This document shows, one piece after another, positions 54,173 to 63,091 of a stretch of 64,000 bases of DNA. The notes beneath the pieces are model-generated. The model saw only the letters and a list, made by a program, of their open reading frames with translations, searched no databases and was not told where the DNA came from. This stretch comes from Mesoflavibacter sp. (GTDB lineage: Bacteria > Pseudomonadota > Alphaproteobacteria > UBA8366 > Aestuariispiraceae): NCBI GenBank assembly GCA_017792345.1, contig CP051228.1, positions 4,494,148 to 4,558,147 of the forward strand, in the 5' to 3' direction. A program made the translations under genes and the position numbers. Within the stretch, counting starts at the first letter, position 1. Every line of letters begins with the position of its first letter.

Positions 54173-56400
54173 TGGCGTCGCGGGCGCTGAACTATGCCTT
54201 AGGGGCGGTCATGTTGACCTGCGCGGTGACGGCGTCCGCGCCGTTTGCGGTGGCGCAATCCGCGGCGGCGCAACCGGTGTCCGGGCGGCCCGAAGTGGCG
54301 CAATCCTTCGATCAGAACGGGCTGCCGATCCTGCTGCGCGCCGAGGAGGTCAGTCACGACCAGGACCTGGGTGTTATCGTGGCACGCGGCGATGTCGAAA
54401 TCGCCCATGGCGACCGCATCCTTCTGGCGGACACGCTGAGTTATAACCAGAACGCCAAGACGGTCACCGCGTCCGGCAATATTCGTATCCTGGAGCCGAC
54501 CGGCGAAGTCATTTTCGCCGATTACGTCGAACTGTCCGAGGATATGCGCGACGGGACGATCGAGAATCTTCGCATCCTGCTGGCGGACAATGCGCGCATC
54601 GCGGCGGCCGGCGGTCGGCGCAGCAATGGCGATGTCACGGAAATGGCCAAGGCCGTCTATTCTCCGTGCGAGGTCTGCCAGGATGACCCGACGCGCGCGC
54701 CTCTCTGGCAGGTGAAGGCAGAACGCGTCGTCCACGACCAGTCGGCGCAGCAGGTGGAATATTACGACGCGGTTCTGGAAATGTACGGGGTTCCCGTCGC
54801 CTATTCCCCATACTTCACGCATCCGGACCCGACGGTTAAGCGGCGCACCGGTTTCCTTGCGCCCAGTTTCGGAAGCAAAACCAATACCGACTGGTTCCTG
54901 CGCACCCCCTTCTTCTGGGATATCTCGCCGGACAAGGATGCCACGCTGGACCCTATCCTGACTGGAGATCAGGGCATCATTTACTCCGGCGAGTATCGCG
55001 AGGCCTTCGATACCGGTTACATGGAAGCGTCGGGCAGTTTCACGATCGCCGACGAGCGGATTGGGTCACCGGATCTGGAACGGATCGAGGAGGACGTCTT
55101 CCGAGGCCATTTCTTCAGTGACGGGCAGTTCAATGTCGACGAGACCTGGCGCTGGGGCTGGGATGTCAATCGGTCGACCGATCAGTCCTACCTTCGCAAA
55201 TTTTCCTTCTGGGATGATCCCGGCAATTCGATGACCTCCCAGGTCTATACCGAAGGCTTCCGGGGTCGAAACTACACCTCTGCACGCGCCTATTCGTTTC
55301 AGAACCTTCGACAAGGCCAGCAGTCGGACACGCCGGTCATCCTGCCCTTGCTGGACTATAACGGTTTGGGCGAGGCGGACAGTTTCGGCGGCCGATGGTC
55401 GCTGGACGCGAATTTCAGAGGCCTGACCGACGGCGACGATGCCGACAGCCAGCGTTTCTCTCTTCAGGCCGGCTATCGGCGTGAGTTCATTGCCAATTTC
55501 GGACTGGTCACGACGGTCAGCGGCAGCCTGCGCGGCGATGTCTACAATGTCGACCAAGCCCAGCAACGCGACGATTCCGGGCGCGAACTGGATGACGGCC
55601 TCACCGGCCGTGTCATTCCGCGCGTCAGCGCCGAGGCGCGCTATCCAATGGCGCGTTACTCCGTCGACGGCCGCCAGGTCATCGAGCCGATCGTCGCGCT
55701 GCACGCGGCGCCCAACGGCGGCAACAACGAAGATATTCCGAACGCCGACAGCATTATCTTCGAAACCGACGACATCAACGTTTTGTCCGCCAACCGCACG
55801 AACGGCCTGGACCGGGTCGAAACCGGTCAGAAAGTCGTCGCCGGTATCAACATGGCCCATTATGACGACGATGGCGGCCGCCTCGCCTTTTTCATCGGAC
55901 AGAGTTACCGGCTGCACGATGACAACGATCTCAGTGTCGATACGGGCCTGGAAAACAGCCGCTCGGACTGGGTGGGTCGTGTCGAAGTGTCTCCCAACAA
56001 ATACTTCTCGGCTTTCTACCGGTTCAATTTCAAGGATGACGAATTCCTGGCGAACCGGAACGAGTTGACGTTGAGTGCCGGGGGCGAAGGATTTCGCGTC
56101 CTGACGAACTACACCTTCGTGCGCGACAGCCTGGACCCCGCGGCAACGGCGGTCGAAGAGCTTTCCTTGTCGATCAGCAACAAGATCAACGACTATTGGA
56201 CGACACAATTGTCGACCCTGCAGGACCTGGAAGAAGGTGGGGGCTCGCTTTCTCACGTTGCCGGTCTTATCTACGAGGATGAGTGTTTCATCTTCTCCGG
56301 CCGGTATGTGCGAACCTTCACCCGCAGCGTCGATGTCGAGGAAGAGGATTCGATCTTGTTTCGCCTGACCTATAAGACGCTGGGCGAAGTGGAGTTCTAA
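54172..56400 (+). CDS. lptD: LPS-assembly protein LptD
   Basis: An outer-membrane barrel that inserts LPS into the outer leaflet. The ATG at 54172 gives 742 residues with a signal peptide ending at PFAVAQS. The N-terminal OstA/jellyroll domain (VSHDQDLGVIVARGDVEIAHGDRILLADTLSYN) precedes the large barrel. Cysteines are CEVC at about residues 165-168 and one near the C-terminus (EDECFIFSGRY); E. coli LptD uses four for its disulfides. It is followed 2 bp later by surA, the chaperone for its assembly. Confidence 0.94.
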   Translation: MASRALNYALGAVMLTCAVTASAPFAVAQSAAAQPVSGRPEVAQSFDQNGLPILLRAEEVSHDQDLGVIVARGDVEIAHGDRILLADTLSYNQNAKTVTASGNIRILEPTGEVIFADYVELSEDMRDGTIENLRILLADNARIAAAGGRRSNGDVTEMAKAVYSPCEVCQDDPTRAPLWQVKAERVVHDQSAQQVEYYDAVLEMYGVPVAYSPYFTHPDPTVKRRTGFLAPSFGSKTNTDWFLRTPFFWDISPDKDATLDPILTGDQGIIYSGEYREAFDTGYMEASGSFTIADERIGSPDLERIEEDVFRGHFFSDGQFNVDETWRWGWDVNRSTDQSYLRKFSFWDDPGNSMTSQVYTEGFRGRNYTSARAYSFQNLRQGQQSDTPVILPLLDYNGLGEADSFGGRWSLDANFRGLTDGDDADSQRFSLQAGYRREFIANFGLVTTVSGSLRGDVYNVDQAQQRDDSGRELDDGLTGRVIPRVSAEARYPMARYSVDGRQVIEPIVALHAAPNGGNNEDIPNADSIIFETDDINVLSANRTNGLDRVETGQKVVAGINMAHYDDDGGRLAFFIGQSYRLHDDNDLSVDTGLENSRSDWVGRVEVSPNKYFSAFYRFNFKDDEFLANRNELTLSAGGEGFRVLTNYTFVRDSLDPAATAVEELSLSISNKINDYWTTQLSTLQDLEEGGGSLSHVAGLIYEDECFIFSGRYVRTFTRSVDVEEEDSILFRLTYKTLGEVEF

Positions 56401-56402
56401 GT

Positions 56403-57701
56403 ATGCGTTTCGGGATTAACCGGTTTGGCCGGGCACTTGCTATCGCGGGAACCCTTCTGACAATCGGGGTGCCGGCGGCGTCGTTCCTGTCCCAGCAAGC
56501 GATCGCGCAACAGAACGTCATGCGCATCGCCGCCGTGGTGAATGACGATATCATTTCCGTATTGGATTTGGAGCAACGCCTGCGGCTGGTCGCCCTGTCG
56601 TCCAACCTGCGGCTGGACCAACAAACCCGGCAACGCCTGATGCCGCAGGTTCTGCGCGGCCTGATCGATGAGCGGCTTCAAGCCCAGGAGGCAGAAAACA
56701 ACGGCATTACGATTTCCGACCGAGAAGTCGATGACGAGGTGCGCATTCTGGCGGAGCGCAACAATATCCCGCCGGTACAGTTTCCCGCCTTCCTGTCTTC
56801 CCGCGGTATCGAACTCGAAACCCTGCGCACGCAGATCCGCTCGCAATTGGCCTGGGCGCGTTATGCCGGACGGCGTCTGGCCCGCCAGGTAGAGGTCGGC
56901 GAGGAAGAGATCGACGAAGAGTTGCTGCGTCTGCGCGAGGTATCCGACCAGCCGCAGAAGCGCACCTATGAAATCTTTCTGGGCGTCGACAATCCGGACG
57001 AGGCCAACCAGATCCGGCAGGACGCGGAACGGCTGCTGAGCCAAATTCAGGGCGGGGCCAACTTCTCCAGCGTTGCCAACGGTTTCTCGGAAAGCGGCAC
57101 GGCCGCACAAGGCGGGGACCTTGGTTGGATCGCGCCGGGCCAGTTGCCGGAAGAACTGGATGAAGCGCTGGCCGACCTGCAGCCAGGCATGATTTCGCCG
57201 CCGATCCGAACCTTCGCCGGCTACTACCTGCTCTATGTCACCGACGTGCAACGCATCGGCCGGGACCCCGCCAATACGGAAATCAGCCTGTTCCAGCTTA
57301 TCCAACGCGTTCCTGGACACGCCTCCGATCAGGATCGGCAGGCCGTGGTGGAGGATTTGCGGGCCGCCATCCCCGGCATTGACAGTTGCGAGGGGCTGAA
57401 ACGCTATGGCGAAAGCCGCCAGGGTGCCAACGTCGCCGCCGCGCAGAATATCAAACTGGGCGAACTGCCCTCCCAGGTTCAGGAAGCGATCGCAAACCTG
57501 CAGCCTGGCCAGACGTCCGAGCCGATCAACAACGGCAACGCCATCCTGATGATTACAATCTGCGAACGCAGCGATCCGGGGCTGACCCTGCCGAGCCGGG
57601 ATCAGCTTAAGGAACGTCTGGGGACGCAACGCCTGGAGCTTCTGGTTCGCCGCAAGATGCGCGATCTGCGCCGGGAAGCCTTTATCGACATTCGTCTTTA
57701 A
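56403..57701 (+). CDS. surA: Periplasmic peptidyl-prolyl isomerase/chaperone SurA
   Basis: Chaperone for outer-membrane proteins such as LptD. The 432-residue protein has a signal peptide (LAIAGTLLTIGVPAASFL to about residue 38), a SurA N-terminal helical domain (AAVVNDDIISVLDLEQRLRLVAL) and a parvulin domain at about residues 180-285 (QGGANFSSVANGFSESGTAAQGGDLGWI). The second, C-terminal PPIase-like region is degenerate. The lptD-surA-pdxA-rsmA order is the same as in E. coli. Confidence 0.93.
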   Translation: MRFGINRFGRALAIAGTLLTIGVPAASFLSQQAIAQQNVMRIAAVVNDDIISVLDLEQRLRLVALSSNLRLDQQTRQRLMPQVLRGLIDERLQAQEAENNGITISDREVDDEVRILAERNNIPPVQFPAFLSSRGIELETLRTQIRSQLAWARYAGRRLARQVEVGEEEIDEELLRLREVSDQPQKRTYEIFLGVDNPDEANQIRQDAERLLSQIQGGANFSSVANGFSESGTAAQGGDLGWIAPGQLPEELDEALADLQPGMISPPIRTFAGYYLLYVTDVQRIGRDPANTEISLFQLIQRVPGHASDQDRQAVVEDLRAAIPGIDSCEGLKRYGESRQGANVAAAQNIKLGELPSQVQEAIANLQPGQTSEPINNGNAILMITICERSDPGLTLPSRDQLKERLGTQRLELLVRRKMRDLRREAFIDIRL

Positions 57702-57712
57702 GGCCTCGCCCC

Positions 57713-58717
57713 GTGCCGACCGGACCGACCGAGCGCCCTCTTCTGATCACAATGGGTGAACCCGCGGGTATTGGCGGCGAGATCGCCCTGACAGCCTGGC
57801 AGAGCAGACAGGCGAAAGACCTTGCGCCCTTCGCCTTGATCGACGATCCGGATCGCCTTTCCGCCATCGCGCCAGAGGTGCCGATCCAGCCCATCGATAC
57901 CCCCGCCCAGGCAATGGAGACATTCCAAACCGCGTTGCCGGTTCTGCCGCTTTCCTTGCCGGTACCGGTTAGGCCGGGCCAACCTGACCCGAGGAATGGG
58001 GTCGCCGTTCTGCAATCCATCGAAACCGCCGTTCGCCTATGCCGGTCCGGGGAAGCGGCCGCGATGGTCACCAATCCGATCCATAAAGGCATTCTGTATC
58101 AGGCAGGATTTCGCCATCCGGGACATACCGAATATCTGGCGGAACTGGGCCAGGTCGACCGCACGGTGATGATGCTGGCAAACGACCGCTTGCGCGCCGT
58201 TCCGGTGACGGTCCATGTGTCGCTGCGCCAGGCAGCGGCGACCCTGGATCGCGATACGATCATTGATACCTGCCGCATTGTGCATCGCGATCTGATCCGT
58301 TGGTTCGGCCTTGCCGCGCCACGCCTTGCCGTGGCGGGACTGAACCCTCACGCCGGCGAAGGCGGTGCCTTGGGGACGGAGGAAGAAAGCGTCATTCGTC
58401 CTGCCCTGGACATTCTGCGGCAGGAAGGAGTGAACGTGGTCGGGCCACTGCCCGGCGACACGATGTTCCATGAAGAGGCGCGGGACCGCTACGACGTCGC
58501 CATCTGCATGTATCACGATCAGGCGCTGATCCCGGTCAAAACCCTGGATTTTCACGGTGGGGTCAACGTCACCCTGGGCCTTCCCTTCATCCGGACATCG
58601 CCGGATCACGGGACGGCCTTCGATCTGGCGGGCACAGGCAAGGCGCGACCGGACAGCCTGATCGCGGCAATCCGCATGGCGGCGCGCATGGCCGCCGCAT
58701 CCGGACAGACGTCATGA
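57713..58717 (+). CDS. pdxA: 4-hydroxythreonine-4-phosphate dehydrogenase PdxA
   Basis: An NAD-dependent enzyme of the DXP-dependent pyridoxal phosphate pathway. The 334-residue protein starts at GTG 57713. [57 protein letters not shown] and [14 protein letters not shown] are the substrate and metal-binding motifs of PdxA. It overlaps rsmA by 4 bp. Confidence 0.95.
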   Translation: MPTGPTERPLLITMGEPAGIGGEIALTAWQSRQAKDLAPFALIDDPDRLSAIAPEVPIQPIDTPAQAMETFQTALPVLPLSLPVPVRPGQPDPRNGVAVLQSIETAVRLCRSGEAAAMVTNPIHKGILYQAGFRHPGHTEYLAELGQVDRTVMMLANDRLRAVPVTVHVSLRQAAATLDRDTIIDTCRIVHRDLIRWFGLAAPRLAVAGLNPHAGEGGALGTEEESVIRPALDILRQEGVNVVGPLPGDTMFHEEARDRYDVAICMYHDQALIPVKTLDFHGGVNVTLGLPFIRTSPDHGTAFDLAGTGKARPDSLIAAIRMAARMAAASGQTS

Positions 58718-59565
58718 CCCCGCGTGAGGCCATCGCCGCCCTGCCCCCTTTGCGGACGGTTATCGCGGAAAACGATCTGGCGGCGCGCAAGTCCCTGGGT
58801 CAGAATTTTCTGTTGGACCTCAACCTGACATCCAAGATCGCCCGGTCTGCCGGTGCGATCGACACCGGGACCATCGTGGAAATCGGCCCGGGACCGGGCG
58901 GATTGACGCGCGGCCTTCTGTTGGAAGGCGCGTCCCGTGTGGTCGCGATCGAGAAAGATACGCGCTGTGTCGCGGCGCTGCAGCCGTTGGTCGACGCGGC
59001 TGATGGCCGGCTGACCTTGCTGCAGGAAGACGCCCTGTCGGTCGATGTGACCGCGCTGGGACCGCCGCCGATCCGTATCGTCGCGAACCTCCCCTACAAT
59101 ATCGCGACGCCGCTTCTGATCGGCTGGTTGCGGCAGGCGGACGCCATTGCCGGACTTACCCTGATGTTTCAAAAGGAAGTGGCCGACCGGATCGTCGCGT
59201 CCCCTTCGGATTCCGCCTATTCCAGGCTTTCGGTTCTGTGCAACTGGCGCTGCGCAACGCGGATCGCGCTGACCCTGCCGCCGCAGGCGTTCACACCACC
59301 ACCGAAAGTGTCTTCGAGTGTGGCGAACCTGACTCCGCGCGTGCCCGCCCCGCAGGATTGTCGGATCGAGGATCTTGAACGCATTACCCAGGCCGCCTTC
59401 GGGCAGCGGCGGAAAATGCTCCGCGGATCTCTCAAATCCCTTGGAACCGATGCGGAAGGTCTTCTGAGCCGCGCCGGTATTGAGCCGACACGGCGGGCGG
59501 AGGAACTGTCCGTCCCACAATTCGTGTCGCTGGCGCGGGAATGGCGAGCGGAACTCGACGCTTAG
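58714..59565 (+). CDS. rsmA: 16S rRNA dimethyladenosine transferase RsmA (KsgA)
   Basis: Methylates two adjacent adenosines at the 3' end of 16S rRNA during small-subunit maturation. The 283-residue protein has [10 protein letters not shown], the SAM motif [15 protein letters not shown], the catalytic [11 protein letters not shown], and a C-terminal helical domain ([16 protein letters not shown]). Last gene of the lpt operon. Confidence 0.96.
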   Translation: MTPREAIAALPPLRTVIAENDLAARKSLGQNFLLDLNLTSKIARSAGAIDTGTIVEIGPGPGGLTRGLLLEGASRVVAIEKDTRCVAALQPLVDAADGRLTLLQEDALSVDVTALGPPPIRIVANLPYNIATPLLIGWLRQADAIAGLTLMFQKEVADRIVASPSDSAYSRLSVLCNWRCATRIALTLPPQAFTPPPKVSSSVANLTPRVPAPQDCRIEDLERITQAAFGQRRKMLRGSLKSLGTDAEGLLSRAGIEPTRRAEELSVPQFVSLAREWRAELDA

Positions 59566-59577
59566 TCAAAGGCATGC

Positions 59578-59629
59578 GATCCGGCCTGACCAGGCCCAAG
59601 GATGATCCGGCCTGACCAGGTTCAAGAAC
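59578..59629. repeat. Two tandem copies of a 26-bp repeat after rsmA
   Basis: GATCCGGCCTGACCAGG occurs at 59578-59594 and again at 59604-59620, with similar flanks (CCCAAGGAT and TTCAAGAAC). It lies between the convergent rsmA and recA genes, next to the recA hairpin. Confidence 0.75.
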
Positions 59630-59635
59630 TCTGAA

Positions 59636-59672
59636 AAGCAACGGCCGGCGGATGGAAATCCATCCGCCGGCC
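59636..59672 (-). terminator. Hairpin terminator in the rsmA/recA convergent gap
   Basis: GGCCGGCGGATGG (59643-59655) pairs perfectly with CCATCCGCCGGCC (59660-59672) around a 4-nt loop. On the minus strand GTTGCTTTTC follows, a weak T-run, so it best serves recA; on the plus strand it may also stop rsmA transcripts. Confidence 0.7.
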
Positions 59673-59756
59673 GGGGTGCCTTGCCGGGGCGTTCATATCC
59701 GCCGGCGTCGCCGACGGCTGTAACTCTCAGGCCAAATCAGTGGATCAAGCGGCGGA

Positions 59757-60857
59757 TCAGTCGTCCGGCGCATCCTCCGGGCTCAGTTCCGCTTCTTGAC
59801 GTTCGGCGTCGTCCGGCCGGTCCAGCATGTTGGAGGACAGGATGCCGGCCTTCTCGCGGATGGACCGTTCGATCTCGCCGGCAACATCGCCATTCTCGGT
59901 CAGGAAGCGTTTCGCGTTCTCCCGCCCTTGCCCGATACGGTTGCCGCTGTAGGAGAACCACGAACCGGATTTCTCCACGATCCCGGCATTTACGCCCAGA
60001 TCCAGCAACTCGCCGGTCTTCGAAATCCCTTCGCCATACATGATGTCGAATTCGACCATTCGGAATGGCGGTGCAACCTTGTTCTTCACGACCTTGACGC
60101 GGGTCTGGTTGCCGACGACCTCGTCCTTGTCCTTGATCTGGCCGATCCGGCGAATGTCGAGGCGCACCGAAGCATAGAATTTCAGCGCGTTGCCGCCCGT
60201 CGTCGTCTCCGGGCTGCCGAACATGACGCCGATCTTCATGCGGATCTGGTTGATGAAGATGACGAGACAGTTGGACCGTTTGATCGACCCGGTCAGCTTT
60301 CGCAATGCTTGGCTCATCAACCGGGCCTGCAGGCCGACATGGCTGTCGCCCATCTCGCCTTCCAGTTCGGCGCGCGGCACCAGCGCCGCGACGGAATCAA
60401 TCACCAGGACATCGATCGCGCCGGAGCGTACCAATGTATCGGCGATCTCAAGCGCCTGTTCCCCGGCATCGGGCTGCGAGATCAGCAATTCGTCGACATT
60501 GACGCCCAGCTTGCGGGCATAGACCGGATCCAGTGCGTGTTCTGCGTCAACGAAGGCGCAGGTTCCGCCGGTTTTCTGGGCCTCCGCCACAACGTGCAGC
60601 GCCAGGGTCGTCTTACCGGAGCTCTCCGGTCCGAACACCTCGATGATCCGGCCTTTCGGGACACCGCCGATGCCAAGAGCGATGTCCAGTCCCAGGGACC
60701 CCGTAGAGACCGCCTCGATATCCAGCGACTGTTGCTGGCCGAGCCTCATGATCGAGCCCTTCCCGAAGGATCGTTCGATCTGGCCCAGGGCCGCTTCCAG
60801 TGCTTTCTGTTTGTCCATCTCGTCCTTGCCCACTAGGCGGAGTGCCGCTTGCGTCAT
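59757..60857 (-). CDS. recA: Recombinase RecA
   Basis: The start at 60857 ([20 protein letters not shown]) after GGAAGGACGC gives 366 residues; a longer frame adds 13 non-conserved residues. Walker A is GPESSGKTT, followed by [18 protein letters not shown], Walker [12 protein letters not shown], the L1/L2 DNA-binding loops ([46 protein letters not shown]) and an acidic tail. A LexA-type site lies upstream. Confidence 0.98.
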   Translation of the reverse strand: MTQAALRLVGKDEMDKQKALEAALGQIERSFGKGSIMRLGQQQSLDIEAVSTGSLGLDIALGIGGVPKGRIIEVFGPESSGKTTLALHVVAEAQKTGGTCAFVDAEHALDPVYARKLGVNVDELLISQPDAGEQALEIADTLVRSGAIDVLVIDSVAALVPRAELEGEMGDSHVGLQARLMSQALRKLTGSIKRSNCLVIFINQIRMKIGVMFGSPETTTGGNALKFYASVRLDIRRIGQIKDKDEVVGNQTRVKVVKNKVAPPFRMVEFDIMYGEGISKTGELLDLGVNAGIVEKSGSWFSYSGNRIGQGRENAKRFLTENGDVAGEIERSIREKAGILSSNMLDRPDDAERQEAELSPEDAPDD

Positions 60858-60907
60858 TGGTGCGTCCTTCCTGTCACAGCCGCGTTTCCGATGCAACCGG
60901 GATCAAC

Positions 60908-60922
60908 GTACACGAATTGTTC
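60908..60922 (-). promoter_or_regulatory. Candidate LexA (SOS) box before recA
   Basis: GTACACGAATTGTTC fits the alphaproteobacterial LexA direct repeat GTTC-N7-GTTC with one mismatch (GTAC). It is 51 bp upstream of the recA start, a usual position. The single mismatch leaves it tentative. Confidence 0.5.
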
Positions 60923-61075
60923 TTTTTCACAAAATCTTTTTTTGTTCTCATTGAAGCGTCAGAAAATCGCCAACAACTGGAATAGTTTGGCTGGAATTCC
61001 GCTTTGAACCCGCGCATGTTCCAGATCGTTCCGGATTAGCACCGAATTCGGTATGGACTTACCTTCGCACCCGAA

Positions 61076-63091
61076 TCATGCGGACTTATGTGCCGATTCG
61101 AGGGAGCTGCGCACCCGTGTCGACAATTGCTTCAGCGAGAAGGGTTTCGACAGAAAACTGACCTTCGGCAGCTCCGCGACTTCCTTGGCGACGGATTCCC
61201 GCGTATAGCCGGAAATGCAGATCACCGGCAGATCCGGCATGGCCCGCCGCGCCTCGCGGATCAGGGTCGCGCCGTCGACCTTAGGCATTACCATATCGGT
61301 GATCAGCAGGTCGAAAGACGCATCCGCCAGGATTTCCAGCGCGATCTCGCCGGTTCGCGCCTCCGTCACCTCATAGCCCTTGGAGCGCAGCGCCCTGGCG
61401 CTGAACAGGCGGACCGCATCCTCATCCTCGACCAGCAGAATGCGCTCTCCGCCGGTATCGTCCGTCAGTTCCGCGGCCTCGCCGCTTTCCGCCGCGTCGG
61501 CGGCATCCTTCGCCGTCACGCGCGCGCGCGGCAGGTACAGGCTGAACGATGCGCCTTTCCCCGGCCCATCCGAATGCGCGACGACGAATCCGCCCATCTG
61601 GCTGACGCTGCCATAGACCATCGCAAGGCCCAGTCCGGTCCCCTGCCCGACCTCCTTTGTCGTATAGAAGGGTTCGAAGATGCGGCCCAGAACCTCCGGC
61701 GTCATACCCATGCCGGTATCCGTCACCGTGATCATGACATACTCGCCGGCCGGCATGACCTCCTCGCGCATCTGATACGGTCGGTCGGAGGAGAAATTGT
61801 CGGTCTGCACGATCAGCCGGCCGCCGCGGTCCATCGCGTCGCGGGCATTGACCGCCAGGTTGATGACAACCTGTTCCAACTGCCCCCTGTCGCCGCGGAC
61901 GCCCCAAAGATCGCGCCCGTGGATCATCGTCAGCTCGATGCTTTCCCCCAAAAGCCGGCGCAGCAGGTTTGCCAGTTCCGCCAGGGTATCGGTGACATCG
62001 ACCAGACGGGAGCGAATGGTCTGCTGCCGCGAAAAGGCAAGCAACTGGCGGGTTAATCCGGCGGCCCGGTTTGCATTCTGCTGAATTTGCATGACGTCCG
62101 CGAAAGATGGATCGCCGGGCTGGTGCCGCTGCAGCAACAGATCGCAGAATCCGATGATCGCGGTCAGGACGTTGTTGAAGTCATGTGCAATCCCGCCCGC
62201 CAACTGCCCAACCGCCTGCATCTTCTGCGACTGCGCGAATTGCGTTTCGAGCCGTTTGCGCTCGGTCGCATCGATGGCGTGAATCAGAACGCCATGCCGC
62301 TCGCGGTCCGGCACGACGGTCCGGTTGGCGTAGATCGTGACGATCCGTTCCTCCTCGGCGTTCAGACGAAGATCGATCGGGGCAACGGTCGGGGTATCGC
62401 TCGGCGACTCCGACAGGATGGCCAGTGTTTCGCGCAGCCTCTCCTGATCGTCGGTGACGAACAGGTCGGTAAAGTCCTTGCCGGCGACCGGCCGCCCGCC
62501 GATCAGGCGCCGAAATGCCGTATTGGTGTCGCGCACCTGGCCGTCGGCATCCAGTACGACGAGGCCGAACGGGGCACGGTCCAGCGCGCGGTTCATCAGC
62601 GCCAGACGGCGTTCCATCGCGTCGTTGCGCCGACGATCCTCGGTGACGTCGCGAAAGACGAGGACGGAACGGCTTTCCATCGGGTCGTCCGGCGCTTCGA
62701 CCCGGCGCGCCTCGACCGTCACCCAGCGCACCTCCTCCACCCGTCCCGGGCGTGCGGGAATTGCGACCACCGGCAGATTTCTGTCGCCGGATCCCTCACG
62801 AACCGAATCCGGCCGTTCGGCGCGGGCCCGAACGATGGACACGGTGTCTTGGATGTCCCGTGTGCCGCCCAGCAATTCTATGGCCTGATCTACCGTCTCA
62901 GGCGCCGTTCCGTCAGTCGGGAACAATCCGATCCCGTCGGTGCAATCCGATATCGAACCGTCCAGTTCGACCGTCAGGATCGCGGCTTCCAGCGCGGTAC
63001 TGGCGGCCAGCCGGATGGCGCGGGTCCGTTCCCGCGCCTTTTCCATATTTGCCCGCCGTCTGCGGTCCCCGCCGAACCAGTTTCCGATCAC
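61076..63091 (-). CDS. cckA: Hybrid histidine kinase CckA-like, without membrane anchor
   Basis: A 671-residue kinase starting at GTG, overlapping the flhB stop as GTGA. A PAS-like N-terminus and a second PAS (LDRAPFGLVVLDADGQV) precede the HisKA domain, FAQSQKMQAVGQLAGGIAHDFNNVL with His303, then QLEQVVINLAVNARDAMDRGG and GTGLGLAMVYG of the ATPase, and a C-terminal receiver with Asp599 (DLLITDMVMPKVDG). The core is close to Caulobacter CckA, which controls CtrA through ChpT. The two N-terminal membrane spans of that protein are not visible here. Confidence 0.87.
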   Translation of the reverse strand: MIGNWFGGDRRRRANMEKARERTRAIRLAASTALEAAILTVELDGSISDCTDGIGLFPTDGTAPETVDQAIELLGGTRDIQDTVSIVRARAERPDSVREGSGDRNLPVVAIPARPGRVEEVRWVTVEARRVEAPDDPMESRSVLVFRDVTEDRRRNDAMERRLALMNRALDRAPFGLVVLDADGQVRDTNTAFRRLIGGRPVAGKDFTDLFVTDDQERLRETLAILSESPSDTPTVAPIDLRLNAEEERIVTIYANRTVVPDRERHGVLIHAIDATERKRLETQFAQSQKMQAVGQLAGGIAHDFNNVLTAIIGFCDLLLQRHQPGDPSFADVMQIQQNANRAAGLTRQLLAFSRQQTIRSRLVDVTDTLAELANLLRRLLGESIELTMIHGRDLWGVRGDRGQLEQVVINLAVNARDAMDRGGRLIVQTDNFSSDRPYQMREEVMPAGEYVMITVTDTGMGMTPEVLGRIFEPFYTTKEVGQGTGLGLAMVYGSVSQMGGFVVAHSDGPGKGASFSLYLPRARVTAKDAADAAESGEAAELTDDTGGERILLVEDEDAVRLFSARALRSKGYEVTEARTGEIALEILADASFDLLITDMVMPKVDGATLIREARRAMPDLPVICISGYTRESVAKEVAELPKVSFLSKPFSLKQLSTRVRSSLESAHKSA

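Noticed and set aside
61018-61031. LexA box GTTC-N6-GTTC
   Set aside because: Spacing is 6 instead of 7 bp and it is about 160 bp upstream of recA; the site at 60908 is better placed.
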